From assembly GCA_027067555.1 (NCBI GenBank), contig JAMOVU010000010.1, forward strand, positions 1 to 63,122: a DNA stretch of 63,122 nucleotides. The letters are read 5' to 3'. A program made the position numbers and the translations under genes. Position 1 is the first letter of the stretch. Each line of letters starts with the position of its first letter. The DNA comes from Candidatus Aminicenantota bacterium (lineage in GTDB: Bacteria; Acidobacteriota; Aminicenantia; JAMOAD01). The notes beneath the pieces are model-generated. The model was not told where the DNA came from. It saw nothing but the letters and a program-made list of their open reading frames with translations, and did not search any database. Positions 7,310 to 16,585 of this stretch are shown one piece after another.

Positions 7310-9070
7310 TTATTTTATCAAATTAATGTTCTCAAAAAGTGTTTTGGGACAGGATTTTAAGAAACTTTCAATTACAAATTCCTTTACTTCATCAGCTGAA
7401 GAAAGATTCAGTGCTTTTTTTGAAATTTTTTTTAAATTTCTTATGCAGCTTGCTCTGAGTGTTCTTTTTACAAGAGGGATGGCAATGGGGGACATGCTTA
7501 TGCTATTAATTCCTAATCCCAAAAGTATCATTGCAAATATTGGATTGGAAGCCATCTCTCCGCAAATTTGAACTTCAATTCCTGCTTTTCTGCCTTCATC
7601 TGCCACATTTTTTATTAATTTAAGGATTGCCGGGTTTACTGCTTTGTAAAGATAGTTTACGCTCGGATTTCCCCTGTCAACTGCAAGGGTATACTGTATT
7701 AAGTCATTTGTTCCAATACTAACAAAATCAACTTCTCTTGCCAATTTATCTATTATTAAAGCAGCTGATGGAACCTCTACCATTATTCCGAGATCATAAT
7801 CATTTCTATTTATATTTTCTTCTTTTGCAATTTTATTAACAATTTCCTTTATTTCTCTTATCTCTTCCACTTCAGTAATCATAGGAAATAAAATTTTTAC
7901 CCTGTGCTTTTTCCCGGCTCTAAGTATCGCTCTGATTTGCTCAGTAAGAATTTGAGGATTTTTAATAAAATACCTTATTCCTCTAAGGCCTAATGCAGGG
8001 TTATCCTCTTTGCCAATTGTAAAGAAAGCGCTCTTTTTCTCTCCTCCTATATCAACAGTTCTAATTACCACAGGTTTTCCATTCATCTTTTCAAGCACTG
8101 TTGTATAAAGTTTTTCTTGCTCTTCGGGAGTCGGCTCTTTATCACTAAAAAGATATAAAAATTCTGTTCTGAATAGCCCAATTCCTTCTGCACCGAAAGA
8201 TAAAGCTAATTCCACTTCTTCTGGAAGCTCTATATTTGCCATTATTCTAAAGGGATAGCCATCCATAGTTTCCGAAGGGAGTTCTTTAACGGATTTTAAT
8301 TCAAGCAAATACTTTTCATATTGCTCTTTTTTATTTAAATATTCTTTTTTCGTAGCAAGGGTAGGCTCAAAAATAACTTCCCCTTCGATTCCATCCACTA
8401 TTACTTCTGCTCCATCATAAATTTCAGAAAGCTCTGCCTTTATATTTATAACAGCAGGAATTTCAAAGGCTTTTAGGAGAATTACAGAATGAGAATTTAA
8501 TCCTCCTTTTGTTAATATTACACCTTTGAGATTTTCTTTCGTAATTAAACTTGCTATTTCCGAAGGTGGGATATCATCCGCAATAATAACAACAGGCTTA
8601 TTTTCGGGAAAAACTTTCTCCTTTACATCTTTTCTTTTAAGGCTTTCAAGGAGTCTATTAAGGGCATCATTTATATCATTAATTCTATCCCTGAAGTATT
8701 CATTATCAAATTCTTCAAAAATCCTTTCATATTTTAATCTGACTAAATGAATAGCCCATTCGGATCTAACCTTCTCTTCTTTTATTATTTCTTTTATAGT
8801 ATCAATTAATTCTTTATCCTTTAAAAGGAGAATTAATGTATCAAGAATTATTGCAGATGCTTTTCCCCTATTTTTTTCTACTCTTTGCCTTATTGCTTCA
8901 AGTTCTTTTATTGATTTTTTAACAGCCCTGTCAAATCTTTTTAATTCTTTTGGTATTTGTTTATCTGGAATACTTTCCCTTAAAATAAACTCAGTTTCCA
9001 TTTTCATTGAAAAGAGGCTACCTATTCCTATACCCGTGGAAGCTGCTATTCCTTCTATTTTCTTGGTCAC
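7310..9070 (-). CDS. ptsI: PTS enzyme I (phosphoenolpyruvate-protein phosphotransferase)
   Basis: Enzyme I takes phosphate from phosphoenolpyruvate onto a His and passes it to HPr. At 586 residues it is full length. Visible are the phospho-His loop TKGGLNSHSVILLK (His about 194), GIGLFRTEFLYL, the PEP-binding VIRTVDIGGEKK, DFVSIGTNDLIQYTLAVDRGN and the active-site Cys region EVQICGEMASNP. There is no N-terminal GAF domain, so it is ordinary EI rather than PtsP. The start is a GTG at 9070 that shares one base with the ptsH stop. With no EIIB or EIIC in the window, its job here is probably regulatory phosphotransfer. Confidence 0.95.
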   Translation of the reverse strand: MTKKIEGIAASTGIGIGSLFSMKMETEFILRESIPDKQIPKELKRFDRAVKKSIKELEAIRQRVEKNRGKASAIILDTLILLLKDKELIDTIKEIIKEEKVRSEWAIHLVRLKYERIFEEFDNEYFRDRINDINDALNRLLESLKRKDVKEKVFPENKPVVIIADDIPPSEIASLITKENLKGVILTKGGLNSHSVILLKAFEIPAVINIKAELSEIYDGAEVIVDGIEGEVIFEPTLATKKEYLNKKEQYEKYLLELKSVKELPSETMDGYPFRIMANIELPEEVELALSFGAEGIGLFRTEFLYLFSDKEPTPEEQEKLYTTVLEKMNGKPVVIRTVDIGGEKKSAFFTIGKEDNPALGLRGIRYFIKNPQILTEQIRAILRAGKKHRVKILFPMITEVEEIREIKEIVNKIAKEENINRNDYDLGIMVEVPSAALIIDKLAREVDFVSIGTNDLIQYTLAVDRGNPSVNYLYKAVNPAILKLIKNVADEGRKAGIEVQICGEMASNPIFAMILLGLGINSISMSPIAIPLVKRTLRASCIRNLKKISKKALNLSSADEVKEFVIESFLKSCPKTLFENINLIK

Positions 9071-9339
9071 TACTCTTTTTCTCCGAATTTATTTTTAATT
9101 AACCTTTCAATTGCATTTATTGCCTTTTCTTCATCTTCTCCATCTGCTATGATTTTAATAACAGACCCTTTTGAAGCTGCTAAAGTTAATAACCCCAATA
9201 AGCTTTTGGCATTCACCTCTGAATTATTAAATTTGATTGTTATTTTGGACCGATATCTATTTGCAAGTTGAACCAGTTTTGAAGATGCCCTTGCATGAAG
9301 TCCTAATTTATTAGTGATTTCAATTTCTCTTTCAATCAT
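9070..9339 (-). CDS. ptsH: HPr phosphocarrier protein
   Basis: HPr carries phosphate from EI to the EIIA proteins. From the ATG at 9339 the protein has 89 residues, the canonical size, and the numbering falls exactly on the two regulatory sites: His15 in GLHARASS and Ser46 in NAKSLLGL. Ser46 is the target of HPr kinase, which is encoded four genes upstream. AAGGAAGGA precedes the chosen ATG; an upstream in-frame start at 9402 would lie deep in the preceding gene and is unlikely. It overlaps the EIIA-Man gene by 8 bp and ptsI by one base. Confidence 0.95.
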   Translation of the reverse strand: MIEREIEITNKLGLHARASSKLVQLANRYRSKITIKFNNSEVNAKSLLGLLTLAASKGSVIKIIADGEDEEKAINAIERLIKNKFGEKE

Positions 9340-9742
9340 TTTTCCTTCCTTTGTAAACATTGCTTGCAAGATATATGGAAGCTTTCCCTTCATTACATAC
9401 ACTTTCAGCTACTTTTTTGAGCTCAGTGCTTTTTTGAACAAAGGTAAATTTTAAGAGCATAGGTAAATTTACTCCGGTAATTACTTCTATTTTGTCCTTT
9501 TCAAGAAAAGAAAAAGAAAGATTTGAAGGTGTTCCTCCAAACATATCCGTAAAAATAATAACACCTGCTCCCATATCTACCTTTTTAATTGCATCTCTTA
9601 TGTTTTTCTTTCCTTCTTCGATACTGTCATCCCATCCGATTGAAACAGGCTCTATATGGCTTATTTTCCCAACAATTCTCTTTACTGTTTCAAGGAGTTC
9701 TTTACAAAGAATTCCATGAGTAACTATGACTCCTCCTATCAT
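9332..9742 (-). CDS. PTS EIIA component, mannose family
   Basis: A 136-residue EIIA of the mannose superfamily. MIGGVIVTHG places the phospho-acceptor His at residue 9, and IIFTDMFGGTPSNLS is the conserved second active-site loop. There is no attached EIIB domain and no EIIB, EIIC or EIID gene nearby. Stand-alone EIIA-Man proteins between rapZ and ptsH are typical of deltaproteobacteria-like PTS clusters, where a regulatory role is assumed. It follows rapZ by 9 bp and overlaps ptsH by 8 bp. Confidence 0.9.
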   Translation of the reverse strand: MIGGVIVTHGILCKELLETVKRIVGKISHIEPVSIGWDDSIEEGKKNIRDAIKKVDMGAGVIIFTDMFGGTPSNLSFSFLEKDKIEVITGVNLPMLLKFTFVQKSTELKKVAESVCNEGKASIYLASNVYKGRKND

Positions 9743-9751
9743 TATTTTCTC

Positions 9752-10621
9752 CTATTTATTAATATCTCTATGGATTATAAATGTGTCAAAACCTTTTTCT
9801 TTAAAATATTTTGCGAGATATTCAACCAAAGCTACTGACCTATGTTTCCCGCCTGTACAACCTATTGAGACATTTATGTAAAATCTGTCTTTTTTAGCCT
9901 CTTTTAAAAAGAAATTTAAGAAAGATTTCATTTTTTTTATAAAGAGGTGTGTTTCTTTAAACTGCATTAAAAAACCCACTACCTCTTTATCAAGTCCAGT
10001 TTTCTGTTTATAAGTATCAACATAGTAGGGGTTAGGTATTGATCTTACATCGAAAACTAAGTCACTGTTTTCAGGAATACCATAGATAAAACCAAAGCTT
10101 TCAAAATTTACAAAAAAAGAACTTTTTTTATGGGGACTGAAAAGATTCGCACTTATTATTTTCTTTAAATCCTGGGGAGTTTTATCTGAGGTATCTATAA
10201 CCAAAGATGCAATATCTTCTATAGGTTTTAAAATTTTCCTTTCAAGCTCAATACTCTCTTCAAGAGAAAGATTCTTTTTGGTTAAGGGATGGGGTCTTCT
10301 TGTCCTTTTATACCTTAGTACTAAGGAATCTTTATTTGCTTTTAAGAATACCAAACTCATGGGAATCCCTTTTTTATTCATTCTCTTGATAAAAGCAGGT
10401 AACTCTTTTATTAATTTTTCATCTCTTATGTCAACTACGAGAGCCAATTTTGAACTTTGTTCAACCCGGTTCTTTTGTAAAAGCTCTAAGAATTTAGTGA
10501 AAAGCTCAAAGGGGAGATTATCAATGACAAAATAACCCATATCTTCAAGAATTTTGGTAAAGGTTGTTTTCCCTGCTCCTGAAAAACCTGTGATTATTAT
10601 TATAGTACTTTTCTTTGTCAT
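9752..10621 (-). CDS. rapZ: RapZ-family nucleotide-binding protein
   Basis: The 289 residues carry the P-loop GFSGAGKTTFTKILEDMGY at the N-terminus and the C-terminal VSIGCTGGKHRSVALVEYLA, both diagnostic of RapZ/YvcJ. In enterobacteria RapZ is an RNase E adaptor controlling glmS mRNA through small RNAs; in Bacillus YvcJ is a GTPase linked to competence. Neither sRNA partner is visible here. The gene overlaps hprK by 4 bp and sits in the classical rpoN-hpf-ptsN-hprK-rapZ order, which supports a link to PTS regulation and envelope precursor supply. Confidence 0.92.
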   Translation of the reverse strand: MTKKSTIIIITGFSGAGKTTFTKILEDMGYFVIDNLPFELFTKFLELLQKNRVEQSSKLALVVDIRDEKLIKELPAFIKRMNKKGIPMSLVFLKANKDSLVLRYKRTRRPHPLTKKNLSLEESIELERKILKPIEDIASLVIDTSDKTPQDLKKIISANLFSPHKKSSFFVNFESFGFIYGIPENSDLVFDVRSIPNPYYVDTYKQKTGLDKEVVGFLMQFKETHLFIKKMKSFLNFFLKEAKKDRFYINVSIGCTGGKHRSVALVEYLAKYFKEKGFDTFIIHRDINK

Positions 10622-11574
10622 ATTTTTTTATTCCACTCCCTTAGTCTTTTATCTATTTCTCTTATAGGATTAATCCCTTTTTTCCTCAATAGAAAAACCC
10701 TGACAGCTACTTCTATAATAGTTGAAAGGTTTCTCCCCGGAGCAACCGGAATCTTAATAAGAGGAAACTCTTTACCGAGTATTTTTTTTGAGTTCATAGT
10801 CCATCCCAATCTATCATACTCTTTTTTGTCATCCCACTTTTCAAGCTCTATAATAAGATTTACCTTTTTATCATCTCCGATAGCCGAAATTCCCAAAAGT
10901 TCTTTTATGTTTATTATCCCCAAACCTCTTATTTCCATGTGGTATTTTGTTAGTTCAGGAGAAGCAGCAATAATTTCTCCATTCATATTTTCATAAAGTT
11001 CAACAATATCATCTGATATTAGTCGATGCCCTCTCATCACCAAATCAAGAGCATTTTCACTTTTTCCCACTCCAGAATCACCAATAATCAATACTCCTAC
11101 TCCTGAAATATCCATCATAACACCGTGTATTCTCTTTTTTGAGGATAAATTCTTAAAAAGATATGAAGAGATTGTTTCAAGTGTATCTCTGAGTGATGAG
11201 TGGGAGATTAGAACAGGCAGTTTATGGTAATTTGCCATCGTTCTAAACTTTTTATACAAACCTCCTTCAGGCTCTATTAAAATTATACAGGCAATATTCT
11301 TGGAAAACATTCTTTTCAAGACTTTTATTTTCTTTGAAGGGGTAAAATTTCTAAAAAGGCTTAGATAAGTATTTGAAATTAATAGAATTCTTCCGCTTTG
11401 AATATCTTTTGTTTTATGCTCTGAAAGAAGATACTCAGGCTCAAGTATGTAAGGGGATGTTATTTGATTCTTTAATCCTTTTTTGCCGCTGACTACTTCA
11501 ATTTTCAGAAGATTATTTAAATTTTTTATTAATTCTTCTACTGTTATGAAAATAGCCCCATTGGAAAGGCTCAT
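10618..11574 (-). CDS. hprK: HPr kinase/phosphorylase
   Basis: HprK phosphorylates and dephosphorylates HPr on Ser46. The protein has 318 residues: a regulatory N-terminal domain and a catalytic domain with Walker A GDSGVGKSENALDL (about 165-178), followed by RGHRLISDDIVEL and the family signature MEIRGLGIINIKELLG. The presence of Ser46 in the neighbouring HPr supports activity. The ATG at 11574 lies 2 bp after the ptsN stop. In diderms HprK usually modulates a regulatory PTS rather than catabolite repression. Confidence 0.94.
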   Translation of the reverse strand: MSLSNGAIFITVEELIKNLNNLLKIEVVSGKKGLKNQITSPYILEPEYLLSEHKTKDIQSGRILLISNTYLSLFRNFTPSKKIKVLKRMFSKNIACIILIEPEGGLYKKFRTMANYHKLPVLISHSSLRDTLETISSYLFKNLSSKKRIHGVMMDISGVGVLIIGDSGVGKSENALDLVMRGHRLISDDIVELYENMNGEIIAASPELTKYHMEIRGLGIINIKELLGISAIGDDKKVNLIIELEKWDDKKEYDRLGWTMNSKKILGKEFPLIKIPVAPGRNLSTIIEVAVRVFLLRKKGINPIREIDKRLREWNKKI

Positions 11575-11576
11575 TA

Positions 11577-12041
11577 TTAACTCTCGCTAAGCTCTGCTTC
11601 TTTTAAGATCTCATAAACTTCTATTGAAGAGGTGCTGTTTCTTAAATTTTTCATAAAGGAGTCTGATTTTTGAGCTAAGTGAGCTGCGGCAGCTAATATT
11701 TGAAGGTGGTATGTTGGATTTTCTGTTGGGGATATTACCAAAATTACAAGATATGTTGGCTTTTTATCATTTGAATCAAAGTCAATCCCTTCTTTATTAA
11801 CTCCTGCTGCAACTATTGGTTTTTTAATTTCTTTTATTTTACAGTGAGGGATAGCTACTCCTTTACCAATACCAGTGCTTCCTAAAGCTTCTCGTTCAAG
11901 AACTTTTTTGATAATTTGTTCCTTTTTCTTTATAAGTTTTTTCTCATGGAGTTTTTCTATTAATTCTCTTATTACAGCTTCCTTCTCTGTTGATTCCAAA
12001 AAGAAAACCAAATCTTTAGATAAAAGCGATGTTATATTCAT
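11577..12041 (-). CDS. ptsN: PTS EIIA-Ntr (PtsN-like)
   Basis: A 154-residue EIIA of the fructose/nitrogen family. GSTGIGKGVAIPHCKIKEIKKP contains the phospho-acceptor His at about residue 66, and LVILVISPTENPTYHLQILAAAAHLA is the conserved second half. PtsN is the output of the nitrogen PTS, binding targets such as potassium transport systems in proteobacteria; targets here are unknown. The gene overlaps hpf by 4 bp and precedes hprK by 2 bp. Confidence 0.93.
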   Translation of the reverse strand: MNITSLLSKDLVFFLESTEKEAVIRELIEKLHEKKLIKKKEQIIKKVLEREALGSTGIGKGVAIPHCKIKEIKKPIVAAGVNKEGIDFDSNDKKPTYLVILVISPTENPTYHLQILAAAAHLAQKSDSFMKNLRNSTSSIEVYEILKEAELSES

Positions 12042-12571
12042 CCTTTAAACTCTATAATACCTATTTCGTTTTCACCTCTCTTAAATACCACAGAAAACCA
12101 ACCCGTGTCAATATTCTTAAAAGCAAAAACAGGATCATCCGAATTTTCAAGAAAACTGATAGCTTCATTGATTGAAATAGGTTTCATTGTATAATTGTCT
12201 GAATAATACATAACAGGTTTTTCAGAGGGTTTTTCTTCTTTGCCATACTCCTTTTCAAAGACTTCCTCTTTCTCTCTCTTTCTTTTTCCTTCTTTAATCT
12301 TTTCCTTTTCTTTTTTTGCCTGTTTTATAACAGAATCAAAGGCTGCCTTTAGAGTTGATTTTAAATTTTTTCCTTTTTCTTTAGCATTAATAAAGGCTAA
12401 TTTTGAATTAACATTAATGTCTACCACAAAATTAATTTTTTCTTTGGATATAATGATTTCAGCATCAACAATCTCAGAAAGCATCTTTTCGATCTTGTTT
12501 AGTTTTTTTACTGCGAATTCTCTTTCCCAAGAACCTAAATTTAAGTTTCTCCCTGTAATTTTAAAATTCAT
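12038..12571 (-). CDS. hpf: Long-form ribosome hibernation promoting factor
   Basis: At 177 residues this is the long HPF type. The N-terminal half (MNFKITGRNLNLG, then a beta-alpha-beta-beta-beta-alpha pattern) binds the 30S decoding region; a basic-acidic linker rich in Lys and Glu spans about 90-125; and the C-terminal dimerisation domain contains KPISINEAISFLENSDDPVF and FAFKNIDTGWFSVVFKRG. Long HPF forms 100S ribosome dimers on its own in stationary phase. AGAGGTG precedes the ATG. It follows rpoN by 11 bp, the usual position. Confidence 0.92.
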   Translation of the reverse strand: MNFKITGRNLNLGSWEREFAVKKLNKIEKMLSEIVDAEIIISKEKINFVVDINVNSKLAFINAKEKGKNLKSTLKAAFDSVIKQAKKEKEKIKEGKRKREKEEVFEKEYGKEEKPSEKPVMYYSDNYTMKPISINEAISFLENSDDPVFAFKNIDTGWFSVVFKRGENEIGIIEFKG

Positions 12572-12582
12572 TTATTCACCTC

Positions 12583-14067
12583 TCATTTTATTTTTCTTTT
12601 AACAGAGGAAGGAATTCCTATTGCTTCCCTGTATTTTGCTATTGTTCTTCTTTTTATATTAATGCCTTCTTTCTCAAGAATCTCTGCTATTTCTGAGTCC
12701 GACAGAGGTTTTTTCTTGTCCTCTTTTTCAATCAATTTTCTTATTTTCTCCTTTATACTTGAAGAAGAAACAAAATCTCCTGATTTAGTTTTAAGGGAGG
12801 ATGAAAAGAAAAATTTCAGAGAAAATAAGCCCGACGGTGTGAGGACATACTTATTTGAAACTATCCTGCTTATTGTGGTTTCGTGGAGTTCTGTGATTTC
12901 AACAATGTCTCTTAATTTCAGGGGTTTTAGGTATTCAGGTCCCTTGTAAAAAAATTCTTTTTGTATGTCTGCTATTGCTTTTACTACTTTATAGAGGCTA
13001 TTATTTCTATAATCATAGGCTTTTATGAAATTAATCGCTTCCTCGAATTTTGCTTTTAGAAATTTTGCATCTTTACCCCTTTTCCATTTATACTGGGCAA
13101 TTATATTTTTATAATACCTGCTCAATTGTGGCCTCGGTAGATTATCATCATTAATATAAACATTTAATTCTCCATCCTCTTGAATTATAAAAGCATCAGG
13201 GACTATGTATTCTGTTCTGATTTCCGTAATACTTTCCATAGGGTATGGCTGAAGAGTTTTTATCTCTTCAATAATTTCTTCAATCTCTTCTTTTGAAATT
13301 TCATATCCTTTTATCAATTTGTCATAATCTTTTTTTGCAAGGTCTTCTAAATTATTGTTTATTATTTTTTTGATTAACTCTTTGTGTCTTAGGTTATTGA
13401 GCTCTGCTTGAGTGATTAGGACTTCTTTAATATTATAGCTTCCGATTCCATAAGGCTCAATTGCTTTTATTTTTTCTCTTATTCTTTCAAAATCTTCAAA
13501 ACTAATGTCAATACCTTTTTCCTTGTTTTCTTCAATGAATTTTTCAATATCAGATTCATTTAATACGAGCAAACCCTTTTCATTCAGATTATCAATAATA
13601 AAATCAGAAATAATAAGAGAGAGTGAATCATCGAGTTCCAACCTTATTCTGAATTTGATTTTATCATAAGCACTCTCTCTTGAGGGGAGTAATTTTTCTA
13701 TAAGGTTCTCCTCTTTTTCCTTCCTTTTACTGTAAAAGCTAATATCTTCTATGGACTCAAAAAAATCTTCTATTACATCAATATCAAAGGCAGATTCTTC
13801 CTCACTTTGCTCTATTTTATCTTGGTCTCCAATGGGATGTTCTTCTGTGCTTCCTTCCTCTTCTTTATTTTCATCTTTTTTTTCTTCCTCTTCTTTCCCG
13901 GTGGATTCTATTTCGATAAAAGGATTCTCTTCTACAATTGTGTTGAGAGAAGATAGTAAATCTATGTAATTAAGATTTAAGAGTTTTAATTGTTGAAAGA
14001 GAGAAGGATTTAGCTTTTGTTTTAGAGCGGGGCCTAAATTGATAGAAATTCCTTTTTTAGCTACCAT
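12583..14067 (-). CDS. rpoN: RNA polymerase sigma-54 factor
   Basis: Sigma-54 of 494 residues. Region I has the Gln/Leu-rich activator-contact segment (QQLKLLNLNYIDLLSSLN, EENPFIEIE), region II is a long acidic stretch (about 60-100), the core-binding and helix-turn-helix parts follow (DIVEITELHETTISRIVSNK), and the RpoN box reads RRTIAKYREAIGIPS against the usual ARRTVAKYRE. It shares one base with the lptB stop. No sigma-54 activator (AAA enhancer-binding protein) is in this window. A good -24/-12 match lies at 62371. Confidence 0.95.
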   Translation of the reverse strand: MVAKKGISINLGPALKQKLNPSLFQQLKLLNLNYIDLLSSLNTIVEENPFIEIESTGKEEEEKKDENKEEEGSTEEHPIGDQDKIEQSEEESAFDIDVIEDFFESIEDISFYSKRKEKEENLIEKLLPSRESAYDKIKFRIRLELDDSLSLIISDFIIDNLNEKGLLVLNESDIEKFIEENKEKGIDISFEDFERIREKIKAIEPYGIGSYNIKEVLITQAELNNLRHKELIKKIINNNLEDLAKKDYDKLIKGYEISKEEIEEIIEEIKTLQPYPMESITEIRTEYIVPDAFIIQEDGELNVYINDDNLPRPQLSRYYKNIIAQYKWKRGKDAKFLKAKFEEAINFIKAYDYRNNSLYKVVKAIADIQKEFFYKGPEYLKPLKLRDIVEITELHETTISRIVSNKYVLTPSGLFSLKFFFSSSLKTKSGDFVSSSSIKEKIRKLIEKEDKKKPLSDSEIAEILEKEGINIKRRTIAKYREAIGIPSSVKRKIK

Positions 14068-14786
14068 TAGTGTATCCTTATCTCCTTTCCCAGATATTTT
14101 TCTTTGATTAAAGGATCAGAAAGGATCTCTTCAGGAGGACCTTCTTTTAAGATTTTGCCATCCACTAATATATAAGCTCTGTCTGTTATTTTTAAAGTCT
14201 CTCTGATATTGTGATCACTTACTATTACGCCAATCCCATCTTCTTTAAATCCTAATATGAGTTTTTGTATTTTGCTTATTGCTATTGGATCCACTCCTGT
14301 AAAAGGTTCATCCAGAAAAATATATTTTGGAAAAGTTGCAAGAGCTCTTGCTATTTCAAGCCTTCTCTTTTCACCTCCGGAAAGTGTTTTTGCTTTTTGC
14401 TTTCTCACCTTTTGAAGCCCAAATCTGTCTAAAAGAAGCTCAAGGTAAAAGCCTCTTTTCTGTATATTAGGAACCATGTTTTCCAGGACAAGTAAAATAT
14501 TGTTTTCGACAGAGATATCTCTGAAAATAGAGTGTTCTTGCGGAAGAAAAGTCATACCGAGAAGTACTCTTTTATACATGTGATAGTTGGTGATTTCTTT
14601 ATCATCAAAATAAATTTTCCCATCATTAGCTTTTATTAAACCTATTATAATTGAGAATGCTGTTGTCTTTCCAGCGCCATTTGGACCAAGAAAACCCACT
14701 ATTTCTCCCTTTTTTAAATTGAGATTAATTCCTTTCAGAACCTCTTTATCTCCATACCTTTTTATCAAATTTTCTGCTTTTATCAT
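14067..14786 (-). CDS. lptB: LPS export ABC transporter ATPase
   Basis: LptB powers extraction of LPS from the inner membrane with LptFG. The 239 residues have Walker A GPNGAGKTT (34-42), the Q-loop LPQEHSIFRDISVEN, signature LSGGEKRRLEIARAL, Walker B YIFLDEPFTGVDPIA and the His switch VSDHN. The order lptCA-lptB-rpoN and four-base overlap with lptCA identify it as LptB rather than a generic branched amino acid ATPase. The permeases LptF and LptG are not in this window. Confidence 0.94.
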   Translation of the reverse strand: MIKAENLIKRYGDKEVLKGINLNLKKGEIVGFLGPNGAGKTTAFSIIIGLIKANDGKIYFDDKEITNYHMYKRVLLGMTFLPQEHSIFRDISVENNILLVLENMVPNIQKRGFYLELLLDRFGLQKVRKQKAKTLSGGEKRRLEIARALATFPKYIFLDEPFTGVDPIAISKIQKLILGFKEDGIGVIVSDHNIRETLKITDRAYILVDGKILKEGPPEEILSDPLIKEKYLGKEIRIH

Positions 14787-16585
14787 TCTTCTTTAATGAT
14801 TACTTTTACCTTTTTATCTACCTTTGAAGTAGCATAAATTTTACCATTCTCAAGGTTTAAAGTCAATTTTTCCCCTTCAATTTTCGTGCCTTTTTGGTCT
14901 TCAAACCTCGCTTTTCCCGTTAAATAAACCATTTTCTTTTTTAAATCTATTTCCGCTTTTTCACATTCACCTTTTCCTTTATTAAACTTTATTTTAATAT
15001 TCCCCTTTATAATAACCTTTTCATAATTATTATTTTTTATGGAGATCGTAGCATTGTTTCCGTTTATTTTTAAGTTGTTTCCCTTTGTAAATAATATTTT
15101 GTTTTTAATTATAATCTTTTTTTTGCTTGTTTCTATTATACCACCTTTTATTGTTATATTTTTTTTTTGGATTTTTCCGTTTATAATCTTAGAACTATTA
15201 TCTTTTTTAATCTCAACTTTTTCCCCAATGATTTCTCCATCAGAGCTTTTTATAAAAACATTTCCCTTGAAAGTTGTAAAGTCCTCTTTTTTGATAAAGG
15301 AGTCACAAATAAAATTAAGTTTTCCTTTGTCCAAAAATCCGCTCACATTATCTTTTGCTTCAATATTATTTTTACCATTGATTATTATGCTTTCTCCTTT
15401 TAAATAAAAGTCTTTGTTATTGTTGAATGTGGAATGCTTAAAAAGTTCGTATCTTTTTTTTGCTATTGAAAGATAGGCCTCTTGAGCGGTAAGGCTTGCC
15501 TTTTCATCAATAAGAAATAGAAAATTGCTATCCTTTGCCTTAATTACCGAGACCTTACTTTCTTTGTCAAATATTATTTTTAGATATTCACTTCCTCCTT
15601 TTCCCTTTTTATTGCTCCCCTTTTTTGTTGTTTTTAGAACAGAATTAAGAATCTCTATTTCTCTTAGATTATTGTTTAAAAATTTTACTTTTATTGATGA
15701 GAAAATTATATTTCTTCTGATATTTGGCTCTATGATTGTAATTTTCCCCGGGGAGTTGCTAAAAATTTCTGTTATATTATTGTTTTCAAAAAAAAGTCGC
15801 ATATTAGAGATTAATATTTTTCTTCTTTTTACGGTTTTGCTGTTTTTTTTATCAATTTCCTTGGAAATTTCAGAAATATTTATACTTCTTGAGAAACCAT
15901 CGAAAAGCTTGTTGTTTTCGGTTAAGTTTAAATAAAGGTGTGGCATTTCTATTGTTAATGCTTTATTCTCTTTTTCATTTGTTATCTTTAACGGGGTTCC
16001 CGTTATTTTTAGTATCTTTTGTTTATTGTAGAAAAACATATTTTTTGCTTCAATATTAAAGGTGGATTTGTTTTTCTTAATGAAAAAATCCTTGATTCCT
16101 CTGAAAACCACGGAATCTTTATCTATTCTGTAAAAAAAATCCTTTGCCTTAAATCCGAAATTTTCACCTTTTACTGAAACAGGAAGTTTGGATCTTATGA
16201 CTTTAACATTATAAATAATTTCTTTCCCCTTTAATATTATTTTATTGCTTTTAACTTTAATATTTTTTGAGAATACTATTTTTTTAAAGTCAGGAGAAGC
16301 TTCCATTTCATCGGAGAAAATTTTTACTATCTTTCCCCCTGTTAACATTTCAGTAAAAACATTTCCTTTTATGTATATTTTTTTGTCATTTCCGATTGAA
16401 AAATTATCTCCCTTTACACTGAATTTTTTTACTCCTTTGACTCTTTTTTCAAAGTAAAATTTATTATTTTCTGTTTTTTTTATTATTTCAATGTCTTTCT
16501 TGCTTTTGCCTGAGTTTAAAATAATCATTATACCTATTGTAAGCAAAATTATCATTATTAGAGCTATTAAGATTCTTTTTTTCAT
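14783..16585 (-). CDS. Large LptC/LptA (OstA-like) LPS transport bridge protein
   Basis: A 600-residue protein with one N-terminal transmembrane anchor (about residues 4-25, Ile/Leu-rich after KKR) followed entirely by beta-rich, Lys/Asn-rich periplasmic sequence. The C-terminal 100 residues (VYLTGKARFEDQKGTKIEGE, LTLNLENGKIYATSKV) match LptA, and earlier segments repeat the same strand-turn pattern (NIEAKDNVSG, KGNVFIKSSDGEIIGEKVEI). LptC (~190 aa) and LptA (~180 aa) are normally separate genes; here one ORF lies between recJ and lptB where both would be expected. I infer a fused, extended beta-jellyroll bridge carrying LPS across the periplasm. Four-base overlaps on both sides indicate coupling. 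Confidence 0.8.
   Translation of the reverse strand: MKKRILIALIMIILLTIGIMIILNSGKSKKDIEIIKKTENNKFYFEKRVKGVKKFSVKGDNFSIGNDKKIYIKGNVFTEMLTGGKIVKIFSDEMEASPDFKKIVFSKNIKVKSNKIILKGKEIIYNVKVIRSKLPVSVKGENFGFKAKDFFYRIDKDSVVFRGIKDFFIKKNKSTFNIEAKNMFFYNKQKILKITGTPLKITNEKENKALTIEMPHLYLNLTENNKLFDGFSRSINISEISKEIDKKNSKTVKRRKILISNMRLFFENNNITEIFSNSPGKITIIEPNIRRNIIFSSIKVKFLNNNLREIEILNSVLKTTKKGSNKKGKGGSEYLKIIFDKESKVSVIKAKDSNFLFLIDEKASLTAQEAYLSIAKKRYELFKHSTFNNNKDFYLKGESIIINGKNNIEAKDNVSGFLDKGKLNFICDSFIKKEDFTTFKGNVFIKSSDGEIIGEKVEIKKDNSSKIINGKIQKKNITIKGGIIETSKKKIIIKNKILFTKGNNLKINGNNATISIKNNNYEKVIIKGNIKIKFNKGKGECEKAEIDLKKKMVYLTGKARFEDQKGTKIEGEKLTLNLENGKIYATSKVDKKVKVIIKEE

Noticed and set aside
12240-12602. 120-codon plus-strand ORF over hpf
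   Set aside because: Shadow of the hpf reading frame with Phe/Ser-rich composition and no ribosome site.
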